From positions 372,001-436,000 of the forward strand of contig NZ_LLKN01000001.1 in NCBI RefSeq assembly GCF_002900095.1: a stretch of 64,000 bases of DNA. Direction: 5' to 3'. This document shows positions 1-11,200 of this stretch, piece after piece. The translations under genes were made by a program, and so were the position numbers. Each line of letters begins with the position of its first letter. Positions within the stretch are counted from its first letter, which is position 1. The notes under the pieces are model-generated. The model was not told the DNA's origin. It saw only the letters and a list, made by a program, of their open reading frames with translations, and made no database searches. The DNA comes from Salegentibacter mishustinae. GTDB taxonomy: Bacteria > Bacteroidota > Bacteroidia > Flavobacteriales > Flavobacteriaceae.

Positions 1-3000
1 ATGAAATCATCAATTTCCCGACTACTACCGATAATTGTAACGGAGAAATAACCGGAACTACCTCCGATCCATTAAGTTATGACACCTATGGAACTTTTAT
101 TATTACCTGGAAATTTACCGATGATTCAGAAAATTCTGTTACAGCCACACAAGAAATTATAATTCCTGAACCCACAGTAGAAATTCCGGCCATAAATAAC
201 AGCGCATTCTGTAATACAGAAATAGTTCCTGAAATTAATTTCTCAGGAGCAAATGCTACCTCGTATCAATGGTCTTACCAAAAAAATAGTAGCACAGATA
301 TTGGCCTGCCTTCAAGCGGGACCGGTAATATCGCTGCTTTTACTGCTAAAAACAATAGTAGCGATCCGGTAGTTGTTGATTTTACAGTAGTCCCCTTTGG
401 TGGAAACTGTCAGGGTAAAGAAAAAAAATTCCAAATAACTATTAATCCAACCCCAACTATTACTAAGCCTGAAAATATAGTAGTTTGCGCAGGAGAAACA
501 ATAGACAAAATAAATTTTCCAGGAGCTTCAGTTTCAGGAACTAGTAGAGTTTGGATTAACGATAATACCAGCATAGGTCTTTCGGCTAGCGGACAAGGTA
601 ATATTGAAAGCTTTACAGCTACTAATAGCACAACCCAAAGCATTACAGCGACTATAACCTTAACTCCCACCGCAAATAATTGCGAGGGGATTTCCGAAAC
701 CTTTACTATTGAAGTAAAACCAAATCCAGAACTAGAAATCCTGGAGATACCTGAGCTTTGTAATGGGGTGCCAACTGAAGCAATTCCTATAAATGGAAAT
801 TTTAACGGAATTACTTATGATATTTCTGGTGGTGCATCTATAGGTCTTTCCAATAAATCTGGTGTTGCTGAAATTCCGGTTTTTACTCCGATAAATAATA
901 CAGAATCGCTTTTAAATGCCACTATAAAAATCACTCCTAAAGATAATGGTTGCATTGGGGAGACAGTAGAAGTTCCAATAACCGTAAAACCTAGTCCGGT
1001 GGTAAACACCTCCTATACCAAGCAAATTTGCTCTGAAGCACAAACTGACCTTTTAATATCCAGTCCGGTAGCGAACACGAGTTATACCTGGACAGTTGAT
1101 GCTCCAACAGCTATAACAGGCGCCGAAGATGGTAATTTCGAAATTGCTGATGAAAAATTGATTCAGCAACAATTAGTTAATAACTCTTCTACATCGCAGA
1201 TAGTTACTTATAATATCACCCCAGAAGCTGATGGTTGTACCGGAACTACTATTCCTGTTAAGATCACAGTTAATCCAACTCCCGAATTTGAAATAAACTT
1301 ACCTAATTGTCCTGAGTCTATAGACCTTACAGATCCAACAATTAAAAATAATTCTTCCCTTAACTATACTTACTGGGAAGATGAGGATGCTACAATAGAA
1401 ATAAATAACCCTACCGAGCTAAGCCTTGGAACTTATTATATAAAAGGACAAAGCGATGCAGGTTGCGCTCTTATAAAAGAGGTAATTGTTGATAAGATTA
1501 AGCCGCAACTAACAAGCCCCCTAACAGTTTCTGAAGTTTGCTCGGGAGGAGTTTTCGAATATGAATTCGAAAGTAACATCCCGATAGAAAAATATTATTG
1601 GAAACGTCCTGAAATTGAAGGTCTAACAGGCTCTTTAAGTGGTGAAGGAAACATACAGGAGTCTTTCACAAACACAACTGATGAAACGATCGATGTTCAA
1701 TTTGAAATAAAAATACAGGCAGTTAATGGGTGCATAGCAGGAGAAGAAGAAAAAATTATTATAACAACCCCTATTTTGCCGAAGCCACAATTAAAAGGAG
1801 ACAAGACTTATGAGAGGTGTAGTACGGCTCCTTTTACAGCCAATAACTACACGAATGTTTCAGGAGCTAATTTAATATGGGAGATAGTTCCCCAAGATGG
1901 TATATCAGCCAGTAAAACTTCAGGTTTAGGCAGCGTGCAAACTACACTTACTAACAATACCGCTAATCCTAAAGACGTAGAATTCATCTACACGATGAAT
2001 TATAAGAATTGTGAAGCTAGTAAGGAAAGTATTTTTGTGACTGTAAAACCTGCTCCTCTAGTTGATGCAACGGTATCAATGTCTAGTCAAACACAATCCG
2101 ATGCAGTAGATGAAATTGAAATTTGTCATCCAAGTAGCCCGGCTGACCCTAATTCTATAAATCTATATTCTAATTCTTCCATAAACTTCGAAACAAGTCA
2201 AAATCAATTAGATTTAAATCTTGATGGTTTAAATTTATGGAACACCTCACAAGGAAAAAACTGGGAAGAAGGTGTAAATGGGTCTTTGGCATATGTGGAC
2301 GAATGTGGATTTTGGGAAGAACTATTTGGGCTATGTTCTTCAGATACAAATATTTTATTTCAGTCAAATGATAATTCCAGTTTTTTACTTTTAGACGCTA
2401 GTGGCAATACAAACTCAACTTTAACATTAAAAAGCAGTAGTAGTTTTAGCACCGTAGGACAGGAAGATGTTGTTTTGTCTTTTTATCATTATTTCGATAA
2501 TGAATATGGACAGGGCCACATTGAATATAAAGCAGATGGTGTTAGTTGGAGGTCTTTGAACAGTTCTTTGCCATTTACAAGTAACGTGGGCAGTCCAAGC
2601 GATTTCAGGCACGAAGAATTCACAATTCCAGGAAACCTGGAAAATGTTAGAATACGTTTTCGTTATGAGGGAGGTTGGAGAGATCGTTATTGGGCGCTAA
2701 ACAACATTAAAGTCACCGGAGTTGGAACTGCTCCCCCTACTATCACCTGGACCCGATCTGATGATCCAAACTGGGGTGATGAAGTTGAAGGAAAAGCTAA
2801 TCTTTTGCCAGCTGATATTGGCACTATAAATAAAACCACAACTTTTACCGCAACTTATACCTATGAGGGAATTGAAAGCGGTGATAATTGTAATACAGGG
2901 CAAAATTCTGTGACCGTCATCGTACGAGAGCCACTACAACCCCAAATTGTTGCAGATTATTGCTTTTATGAAGGAGTTGAAGGAAAGGAAAACACTATTA

Positions 3001-6000
3001 TTCTTTCTGTAGAAGGAGTAGATAATATCGTAGATTACGAATGGAGAGGACAGGGTATTAATGATGGTGATATAAATTACGTAGACAGTAGTCATAGCTC
3101 AATTGAAGTTGATTTAGCTTCCACTTATTATGTTACTGTCACTGATAGCTTTGGTTGCACCGCAGAAGCTTCCCTTCCTATATCTAAAAATCTTGTTCAA
3201 AATGGAACTTTCGAAAAAGGAAATTCTGAGAGAGATTTGTCTCCATCTCGAACTGACCACACCTACTTTCGAAATGAGCCAAGAGGATTGGTGGAAGAAG
3301 GAACATATTTGGTGGGGAATAACGCTAATCTTTATCATTCTGCATTTACAAGTGCTGGAGACCATACTCCCGGGCAAGGCAACGACAAGTATCTTATCAT
3401 CAACAGCGATGATAAAGATGTTAATACTCTAATCTGGGAACAAACTATTGACGATATTAAACCGAATACCGATTATTACTTTCGTGCATATGGTATGAAT
3501 TTAGTTTATAGGAAAGAAAAGCACGCAAACCCGGAATTACAATTTTATATTAGTACAGACGGCGGTGCAAGCTTTGAACAAGTTGGGCTAGCTGTTAGCT
3601 TCTTTGATGAAACCACTCAAAGAGGTTATCCCGCAGGACAATGGCTCCCAATTTATAATATTCGAGCTTGGAATTCTGGAAATGCTACAAGTATTATCTT
3701 AAGAATTGATAATAATAATGATGCAACTGATGGTAACGACTTTGGAATAGACGATATCTCCTTTGCTGAGTTACAATCCACAGAGCTCAGTTTTGAATTT
3801 TCAGACAATGGGCCTGTTTGTGAGGGTGAGACTATTGAATTCTATTCAGAGATCACCGAAGGAGGACGTTTTCCTGTTACCTTTGAATGGACTGGTCCAG
3901 ATGGCTTTTCAAAAACTATCGTAGCTGAAAATGAGGATGGTCTCGCCGAAGCTGACACTATTCAAATTCCGAATGCAACTATAGCAATGAGTACCGAAGA
4001 CTACGAACTTAAGATTACAGATTACTACGGATGTGATATTGAATCTAAAACAACCACGGTAGAAGTAATAGAAAAAGCGGTAGTTTTTGCAGGTGAAAAC
4101 TTAGAAATTTGTTCTAACAATCCTAATATAGATCTATCTACAGCTTCCATAAATCATCCAACAATAAACTCAGGCTTTTGGAGCACCATTAACGGAGACA
4201 ATTCTAGATTTACCGACCCAAATACTATTAACACGACATATAATCCTAGTGAAAACGAAATTTCTTCGGGAGAAATTGCATTAGTATTAACTTCAAATCA
4301 AGATACAGGTGCTGTTTGCGAAACCGTTAGCGATACTATAAATATAATTTTCAACATTAGTCCGGAATTAGAACTAGTATCAAAAAATGTTAGCTGTTTC
4401 GAAGGAAATGATGGAAAAATAGAAGTCAATATTTTAGAAAACACAGGCACAGGACCTTTTACTTACGTCTGGAGCGACGGTCAAACAGGAAGAATAGCTC
4501 AAAATCTACAAGCAGGAGATTATTATGTAGATGTTACAGATGCAAAATCCTGCGTAGTAACATCTGATACCATAAGCATTTTACAGCCGGAAGAACTTCT
4601 GGTAGAAAATCCTATACAACTGGAGGAAGCTTCCTGTTTTGATGAATATGGGACTGTAGTGGCCATTCCTGTTCAAGGTGGACTTTTTGCTGAGGAAACA
4701 GTAGATGCTGAAAATATTCCTTATGTACTTGACATTCTTGACTCCGCAGGAAATGAAATTAGCTTAGGACAGGAACAAATTATTTACGACATTAATACAG
4801 GAAGATTTATTGTTTCAGGTTTGCAAGGAGGTAAAGGATATACCTTCTTGATAAGCTCAAGTGAAAACTGTGCCGCTGAAGTTAAAACTTTTACTACTCT
4901 AACTCCTCCAGAAATAAACGCAGGAGAAGTTCCTGAAATTTCAGAATGTGGTATCCAGTCTGTATGGCTCGCTGCATCTCCAATAGACCCAGAAATTGGC
5001 TCAGGCTCCTGGTCTTACAATAATGGTGAAACAGCTCTACTGGGAGATCCAGGCAATCCAAACACAACATTTACCGGCCAATCGGGTCAAACCTATACTT
5101 TAACCTGGAGTGTTGCCTCAGCAGCAAATCCATCATGTAATGTATCAACAGAAATTGAAGTTACTTTTCCACCTACATGTAGCAAGTTAAATTTTGACGG
5201 TGATGATGATTACGTTAACGCTGGCAATAATTACACCATGGCCGGAAGTGACTTCTCAATAGAAGCATGGGTGAAACCAAACAATATTTCGGGAGTGAAC
5301 ACTATCATCTCCAAACGAATTGAAGAAGAACCCAACCTGGGATACGATCTTATTCTTAATAATGGTTCCCCCAGTTTTAGGGTTAGAAATAAAAGTGTAA
5401 CTTCTTCAAAAAAAATAACTACAAATCGCTGGTATCATATTGCAGGAGTATATTCTGACTCTAAAATGAGTTTATTTGTAGACGGCATAGAGATTCAAAC
5501 AAATACCAATAACATTCCTGGAGGATCTGGCAATTTTGATGCTCCATTTTTAATTGGTGCCACATATTCACCTTCAACCAATAAAGAAACGAAAGATCAT
5601 TTTAATGGTTTCATTGAAGAAGTTAGGCTTTGGAATACAGCAATCTCAAGCGAACAAATAAGATTTTTCATGAATCAACGTCTTGAAAAGGAGAATTCAA
5701 ATGTGAGCGGCACAGTATTAGGAAACAACTTAAACCTGCCCAATGCCCCTGAAAAGATTTCCTGGAACAATTTATTGGGGTATTATCAACTTCTTGCTCA
5801 AAATAACCTAATTAGTGATGGATTTACAGATAACCTTGGTAGCGTAGGCCAATCAGCCCATGGTTTACTAAAAAACATACAGGAAATGCAGGAAAACACT
5901 GCTCCACTTCCCTATATACTTTATACAAGTGGACAAGAGTGGTTTAATAAGCCAACCTGGAAATTACCGAACCAAATAAATGGTCAAAATATAAGTCAAA

Positions 6001-7898
6001 GGGACGTTTGGAATCCACCCGGCAGCCAGGGAATCGATAATAGTAGAATAACCTGGAATATCGTTAAGCTTTCTGAAGACATAAAAAATCCAGCCACTCA
6101 AAATAACCAAAATAATATAAATTTATTAGCCCTAATTTCTGAAAACGGCATCTTAAATATGGAAGGTGAGAATAATATGGGTGGTAGCCAGACAGGATTT
6201 GGAACCGGAAACGCTTTAACCATTACTCATTATCTGGAGCTTAATGGCTATATTGATCTTAACGGTGAATCACAATTAATACAAACAGAGGGTAGTGAAA
6301 TTAGTGGTTCCGGCGGAGTGGAAAGGGATCAACAAGGAACTGCGAGTAGCTATAATTATAATTACTGGAGTTCTCCTGTTTTACCAAATTCTAATAGCCA
6401 AAACTATAAGGTTAATCAGGTGTTGAGAGACGGATCTACCGTGGGTACCAGGGAATTTCAAAACATAAACTTCAAATGGGCTCATACCCATGCCGATGGA
6501 CAAAAAGCAAATCCTATTAAAATAAGTGATTACTGGATTAATGCTTTTAGAGCCAGAAAAGCCAACGAATACAGTCAATGGGAGCAAATAGGAAGCTACA
6601 CTGCTTTAAAGCCCGGAGAGGGTTATACAATGAAAGGCACATCTGGAGAAGCTAGTATAAATGATAAGCAGAACTATACTTTTAGTGGCTTTCCAAATAA
6701 TGGTACAATAGAAGTTAGTGAAATTAAACCTGGGCAAAATTATCTTTTAGGTAATCCTTATCCTTCGGCAATAAGTGTTGAAGAATTTATATTGGATAAT
6801 ATTAAAGATGGCGCCGGCCGAAATAATAAGAACCTACTAAACGGTGCCGTTTATTTCTGGGATCATTTCGGGGGGCATACCCATTATCTGGCACAATATG
6901 TAGGAGGCTACGCTGTGCGAAATTTAATTGATGGAGTTTCGGCAATCTCAAATGATTCAAGGATCAATGCTTCAGGAGCTCGGAGTACTAAAAAAGCTGG
7001 CCCTTATATTCCTGTAGGGCAGGGTTTCTTCGTTAATACTACCCCAGATGCATCATCGAGTGATACTGATGATTTTGGCACCGGTAAAATTGTTTTTAAA
7101 AATAGCCAGCGTTCGTTTGTAATCGAGCGAGGACAAAGTTCTTCTTTCTTTTTGAAGCCTCTGAACACTTCCAAAACCAATAAGAATTTTGAAGAAAAAA
7201 GAGCGGATAATCGATATAAAATCAGATTGGAATTTCATTCTCCTACTGGCTACCATAGGGAAGTTTTAGTTGGTGCAGACTCTAGAACCAGTCAGGGTTT
7301 TGATTTAGGTTTTGATGCACCCTTAATAGATAAAGGTCCCGAAGATATGTACTGGATGATTAATGATAGTAGGTATGTTATACAGGGAGTCCCTAATTTC
7401 AATTTAGATCAAAAACTACCCATTGGCCTTATAATTGCCGATGAAAAAGAATTCAGTATAGAAATTGGGGAACTCGAGAATGTGCCCGATATCATTGATA
7501 TTTACTTGCGCGATAACAGCGACAGCACTTATCACGATTTAAGAGAAGAAGCTTTTAAAGCCAGTTTACCTGCTGGAGAATACCAGGATTTATATGAAAT
7601 TGTTTTTCACGATGTAACTTCCACTAGAAAAGATAAAGAACCTGGTGAAGGACCAATAGATTATTATTACTCTTTAGACAATCGAGAATTTGTAATTAGT
7701 AATCCTGAACTTCATAAAATTGAGCATATTAATATCTATAATATAGCAGGGCAACTGGTAGATCAACACTTTGGAATACCCGACCTTAAAGAAATTCATG
7801 TTCCACAGAAAAAATCTTTAAGCTCGGCTGTTTACATAGTGAAAGTTTACACTGACTCCGGAGATTATGCTAAAAAGGTGATTATTAGAAAAGACTAA
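1..7898 (+). CDS. Giant T9SS-secreted adhesin-like surface protein (5' truncated)
   Basis: The reading frame is open from base 3 to the stop at 7898 (about 2631 visible codons). The first in-frame ATG at 768 is internal, because clear HYR-like and PKD-like sequence is encoded before it, so the true start lies left of the window. In order there is an HYR-like end (about 1-170), several Cys-containing PKD-like immunoglobulin-fold modules (about 180-2080), a MAM/jelly-roll-like segment (about 2230-2710), a carbohydrate-binding-like segment (about 3190-3780), a SprB-type repeat (about 4360-4605), a LamG/concanavalin-like domain (about 5185-5690) and a C-terminal T9SS sorting tail ending YAKKVIIRKD. 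Known family behaviour: such tails send proteins through the type IX system for anchoring at the cell surface. A role in adhesion or polysaccharide binding is inferred from the modules. The downstream gene is a paralogue. Confidence 0.9.
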   Translation, partial: EIINFPTTTDNCNGEITGTTSDPLSYDTYGTFIITWKFTDDSENSVTATQEIIIPEPTVEIPAINNSAFCNTEIVPEINFSGANATSYQWSYQKNSSTDIGLPSSGTGNIAAFTAKNNSSDPVVVDFTVVPFGGNCQGKEKKFQITINPTPTITKPENIVVCAGETIDKINFPGASVSGTSRVWINDNTSIGLSASGQGNIESFTATNSTTQSITATITLTPTANNCEGISETFTIEVKPNPELEILEIPELCNGVPTEAIPINGNFNGITYDISGGASIGLSNKSGVAEIPVFTPINNTESLLNATIKITPKDNGCIGETVEVPITVKPSPVVNTSYTKQICSEAQTDLLISSPVANTSYTWTVDAPTAITGAEDGNFEIADEKLIQQQLVNNSSTSQIVTYNITPEADGCTGTTIPVKITVNPTPEFEINLPNCPESIDLTDPTIKNNSSLNYTYWEDEDATIEINNPTELSLGTYYIKGQSDAGCALIKEVIVDKIKPQLTSPLTVSEVCSGGVFEYEFESNIPIEKYYWKRPEIEGLTGSLSGEGNIQESFTNTTDETIDVQFEIKIQAVNGCIAGEEEKIIITTPILPKPQLKGDKTYERCSTAPFTANNYTNVSGANLIWEIVPQDGISASKTSGLGSVQTTLTNNTANPKDVEFIYTMNYKNCEASKESIFVTVKPAPLVDATVSMSSQTQSDAVDEIEICHPSSPADPNSINLYSNSSINFETSQNQLDLNLDGLNLWNTSQGKNWEEGVNGSLAYVDECGFWEELFGLCSSDTNILFQSNDNSSFLLLDASGNTNSTLTLKSSSSFSTVGQEDVVLSFYHYFDNEYGQGHIEYKADGVSWRSLNSSLPFTSNVGSPSDFRHEEFTIPGNLENVRIRFRYEGGWRDRYWALNNIKVTGVGTAPPTITWTRSDDPNWGDEVEGKANLLPADIGTINKTTTFTATYTYEGIESGDNCNTGQNSVTVIVREPLQPQIVADYCFYEGVEGKENTIILSVEGVDNIVDYEWRGQGINDGDINYVDSSHSSIEVDLASTYYVTVTDSFGCTAEASLPISKNLVQNGTFEKGNSERDLSPSRTDHTYFRNEPRGLVEEGTYLVGNNANLYHSAFTSAGDHTPGQGNDKYLIINSDDKDVNTLIWEQTIDDIKPNTDYYFRAYGMNLVYRKEKHANPELQFYISTDGGASFEQVGLAVSFFDETTQRGYPAGQWLPIYNIRAWNSGNATSIILRIDNNNDATDGNDFGIDDISFAELQSTELSFEFSDNGPVCEGETIEFYSEITEGGRFPVTFEWTGPDGFSKTIVAENEDGLAEADTIQIPNATIAMSTEDYELKITDYYGCDIESKTTTVEVIEKAVVFAGENLEICSNNPNIDLSTASINHPTINSGFWSTINGDNSRFTDPNTINTTYNPSENEISSGEIALVLTSNQDTGAVCETVSDTINIIFNISPELELVSKNVSCFEGNDGKIEVNILENTGTGPFTYVWSDGQTGRIAQNLQAGDYYVDVTDAKSCVVTSDTISILQPEELLVENPIQLEEASCFDEYGTVVAIPVQGGLFAEETVDAENIPYVLDILDSAGNEISLGQEQIIYDINTGRFIVSGLQGGKGYTFLISSSENCAAEVKTFTTLTPPEINAGEVPEISECGIQSVWLAASPIDPEIGSGSWSYNNGETALLGDPGNPNTTFTGQSGQTYTLTWSVASAANPSCNVSTEIEVTFPPTCSKLNFDGDDDYVNAGNNYTMAGSDFSIEAWVKPNNISGVNTIISKRIEEEPNLGYDLILNNGSPSFRVRNKSVTSSKKITTNRWYHIAGVYSDSKMSLFVDGIEIQTNTNNIPGGSGNFDAPFLIGATYSPSTNKETKDHFNGFIEEVRLWNTAISSEQIRFFMNQRLEKENSNVSGTVLGNNLNLPNAPEKISWNNLLGYYQLLAQNNLISDGFTDNLGSVGQSAHGLLKNIQEMQENTAPLPYILYTSGQEWFNKPTWKLPNQINGQNISQRDVWNPPGSQGIDNSRITWNIVKLSEDIKNPATQNNQNNINLLALISENGILNMEGENNMGGSQTGFGTGNALTITHYLELNGYIDLNGESQLIQTEGSEISGSGGVERDQQGTASSYNYNYWSSPVLPNSNSQNYKVNQVLRDGSTVGTREFQNINFKWAHTHADGQKANPIKISDYWINAFRARKANEYSQWEQIGSYTALKPGEGYTMKGTSGEASINDKQNYTFSGFPNNGTIEVSEIKPGQNYLLGNPYPSAISVEEFILDNIKDGAGRNNKNLLNGAVYFWDHFGGHTHYLAQYVGGYAVRNLIDGVSAISNDSRINASGARSTKKAGPYIPVGQGFFVNTTPDASSSDTDDFGTGKIVFKNSQRSFVIERGQSSSFFLKPLNTSKTNKNFEEKRADNRYKIRLEFHSPTGYHREVLVGADSRTSQGFDLGFDAPLIDKGPEDMYWMINDSRYVIQGVPNFNLDQKLPIGLIIADEKEFSIEIGELENVPDIIDIYLRDNSDSTYHDLREEAFKASLPAGEYQDLYEIVFHDVTSTRKDKEPGEGPIDYYYSLDNREFVISNPELHKIEHINIYNIAGQLVDQHFGIPDLKEIHVPQKKSLSSAVYIVKVYTDSGDYAKKVIIRKD
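7456..7898 (+). repeat. Near-identical C-terminal tail, copy 1
   Basis: The last ~150 codons match those of the next gene (14045-14487) at all but two residues, while the upstream parts of the proteins are far more diverged. By eye about 40 bases differ, nearly all at synonymous positions. The segment covers the T9SS sorting domain and the module before it. Confidence 0.85.
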
Positions 7899-8289
7899 TT
7901 TTTTTAAAATAGTCCTGAATTACTTTTTCTCGTATATCGACCTAAATTGCTTCGCAGTTTTTTAGTCCCATATTTTTTATTCTTAATCTGATCTAATTAA
8001 GCGTTTTCCACTTAAAAGAATAAAAGTTCAGCATTAGGATTACGTTGTCTTTTGGGAGCTTTTTATTCTACCTACTTTTAAAATTATATATTAGGGACTA
8101 ATCGTTAGCTACAGAATGAAGAAAGTTATAGTTTAAATGAAAGATTTTTCCTACGTATAAATATTCTTCTTAATTACAAATGGTTTTTCGTCTGATATTA
8201 AAGGTTTTATGCCTATAATTTTGACTTAAAATCCTGTTAAAATAGATTTTTTATATGTAATTTTACTTTTTAAAAGCAATTAGTTGCCT
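7899..8289. other. Intergenic gap between the two adhesin genes
   Basis: This AT-rich stretch holds no convincing gene and no obvious GC-rich terminator hairpin. A TAATTTTG box at 8216-8223 fits the Bacteroidota -7 consensus TAnnTTTG on the plus strand and could drive the downstream adhesin with a leader of about 60 nt. This is a pattern match only; no clear -33 TTG was found at the expected spacing. Confidence 0.4.
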
Positions 8290-11200
8290 ATGGGTAAAAT
8301 TACTTCCCTGTTTTTCTTAGCGGTTTTTATTTTCGGATTGTACCTACTTTCCGCAAACACTGTTTTGGCTAATATCAATTATGGTCCGGAAAAACCCATG
8401 TTTGGAAAGGAAATTAAACATGAATCTTTTTTTGTAGGCTTTCTACTCCAGGAAGAACCAACTATTACTGCTCCTGCCGATAAATCCTTTAATACTACAG
8501 GTGGAAAATGTCACGCATCAGGTGTAGATTTAGGAAATCCAACAATTAAGGACAGTTCCAACTCCCCTGATATTTTGGTGAATGGTACAACCATAAACCC
8601 TACAACCTATGAGTTTCAAGTAGGCACTACCACGGTGACTTGGAGAATTACGAATAATGATGGGACAGATAGCGATACTCAAACAGTTACTGTTACCGAT
8701 AGCGAACAACCAGTCATTTCCCACAACGGAAATAAAAATGTAAATAACGATGTGGGAAAATGTGGTGCAAATGTTTCCGTCAGTGCGACCGCTACTGACA
8801 ACTGTAATGTAGGCAATCCCACTGCAACAAGAAGCGATGGACAAAATTTAAGCGCTCCTTATCCGGTAGGTGTAACAACCATTTCCTGGGACGTTACCGA
8901 TGAAAATAATAATGAGGCCCAAACCGTTACTCAAACGATTACCGTAACAGATAATGAAAAACCAGTAATCACACACAATGGTGATCAATCGGTGAATACT
9001 GATTCAGGCCAATGTGGTGCAACAGTTTCCGTTAGCGCGACAGCAACTGACAATTGTAACGTTCCATATCCAACAGCAACAAGAAGCGATGGACAAAATT
9101 TAAGCGCTCCTTATCCGGTAGGTGTAACAACCATTTCCTGGGACATTACCGATGAAAATAATAATGAGGCAGAAACCCTGACACAAACAATAACGGTCAC
9201 TGATAAGGAAAAACCAGTCATTACTCACAACGGAGATAAAAATATAAATAACGATGCGGGAGAATGTGGCGCAAATGTTTCCGTGAGTGCGACCGCTACT
9301 GACAATTGTAATGTAGGCAACCCCACTGGAATAAGAAGCGATGGGCAAAACCTAAATGCGATTTATCCGGTTGGCACCACAACAATTACTTGGGAAGTAA
9401 CTGATGAAAATGAAAACCTACAAACATCTGTCCAAACCATTATAGTAAAAGATAAGGAAGCACCAGTTGTCCCGATTCTGGAAGAAAATATTACCTGGGG
9501 TTGTGAGTACACCGTTGAAGCTCCAATAGCCCAGGATAATTGTGATGGCGAGATTATTGGAGAACCAAATCGTTCCACAACTTTCACTGAAAAAGGTACT
9601 ATTATCTGGACCTTTACTGATAATTCTGGCAATAAAAGCACTGTAAACCAAACCATTACAATCGATCAAATAAAACTAGAAATAGCTACCGAAAATATTT
9701 CATGTAACGGGTTTGCAACTGGCAAAGCTCAGGCCATTGTTAATGGTGGAGTTGGTCCAATAACTTATGATTGGGGTGAATTAGGAAATGGAACTACCAA
9801 AGATGGTTTAAGCCCGGGCAGCTATTCGGTTACAGCAACTGATGTGAATGGGTGTTTGGCAACCAGAGAATTTACCATTAGCGAGCCAGAGAGTTTTCTT
9901 GAAATAACAAACATCAATACTAATAGAGGATGCTTTAAAGAAGATAATGCCTCAGTTACGGTTGAGGCTCAAGGAGGAACAGGCCAACTCACTTACACCT
10001 GGAGCAATGGAAAGACAGGAGCAACAATTAATAATATAAATAACTCATCTGCTTCCAATAACCTTATTTTAACGATTACCGATGAAAATGGATGTTCTAT
10101 TGATGAAACAATCACTGTAGATGCACCGGAAGAGTTAATAATTACAGATGTGATAACTACCGAAGCAACTAGCTTTGGTTCAGCAACAGGAACCGCAACT
10201 GCGCTTGTTAAAGGCGGAACGCCTCAGTATACATTTAAATGGTCAGATGGACAAACAGGACAAACAGCAAGTGGTTTAGCAGCAGGGGAGTATTCAGTAA
10301 CTGTAACTGATTCGAATAATTGCATTACGACTTATCATAAGGTTATAATTATAGATCCCATTTCTGCTCTAATAGTTCCAACTTCTATATGTGATAGAGA
10401 AAATGAAGAACTTAGAACTTCGTATTTCAGAGTTGAGAACAATACTGCCATAGGTGGATATGGCCCTTATAACTATGAATGGGAATTTGGAAACCCATCT
10501 GATATAGCAAACCAACCTATTACTGATGGCCCTAATCTTATTCAGGTGAAATACAAAACCACTGGCAGCAAAACTATAAGGTTAACAGTAACCGATGAAT
10601 TGGGAAATGAATTTAAAACTGAAATTCAGCAATATGTAGGAGAGTGTTTTGAAATTAATTGTGGATCATCTGATGGTTCTTTTGATATTGATAATATTTA
10701 TTTGGGTGATTCAAATGGTGAAAAAATAACGGCTGAAAATTGCGCCGAGAACGTAGATAAATTTCTTTATTTCCGAAATTTATCAAATCGTAAAGTTTAT
10801 TCCCTATATATTGAATATATTTATACTGTGACGAATGGCGATACTGGAGAAATAAAAGAAGAACGTGAAACACTTTGCTTATATGAATATCAAGAGGTAC
10901 CAGATCTGGTAAAATTAGCTCAGGTAGATTGGAAATGTGGGGATGATATAAAACTTGAAAATGTACTTCTTCTTTTTTCTCAAAATAAGAATAGAGCTTG
11001 CGGTGAAGGATCGAATCCAAAATGTTATGGATCTAATGACCAAGGAGAAGTTATAATACCTTTATATGCCAAGGCTACAGCTAATGAGCTACTATGTAAT
11101 GGCGCGAAAAATGGTAAAATAACCGTAAAAGCCTCGGGAGGCAATGCACCATATTCTTACAAGTTAGTTTCCGCTGAAGATGGTTCAATAATAAGAAACA

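Noticed and set aside
768-770. ATG at 768 as the start of the first adhesin
   Set aside because: The frame is open to the left edge and the upstream residues form HYR-like and PKD-like modules, so the ATG is internal.
3130-3432. 100-codon plus-strand frame inside the first adhesin gene
   Set aside because: Shadow frame of a well-supported gene; no coding features.
8698-9450. Regular repeats that could be taken for a CRISPR array
   Set aside because: The period is 252 bp, there are no short identical repeats with unique spacers, and the frame is open and encodes HYR domains.
10655-11020. A 121-codon minus-strand frame inside the second adhesin gene
   Set aside because: It lies opposite a clearly coding module, has low-complexity sequence and no recognisable domain or start signal.
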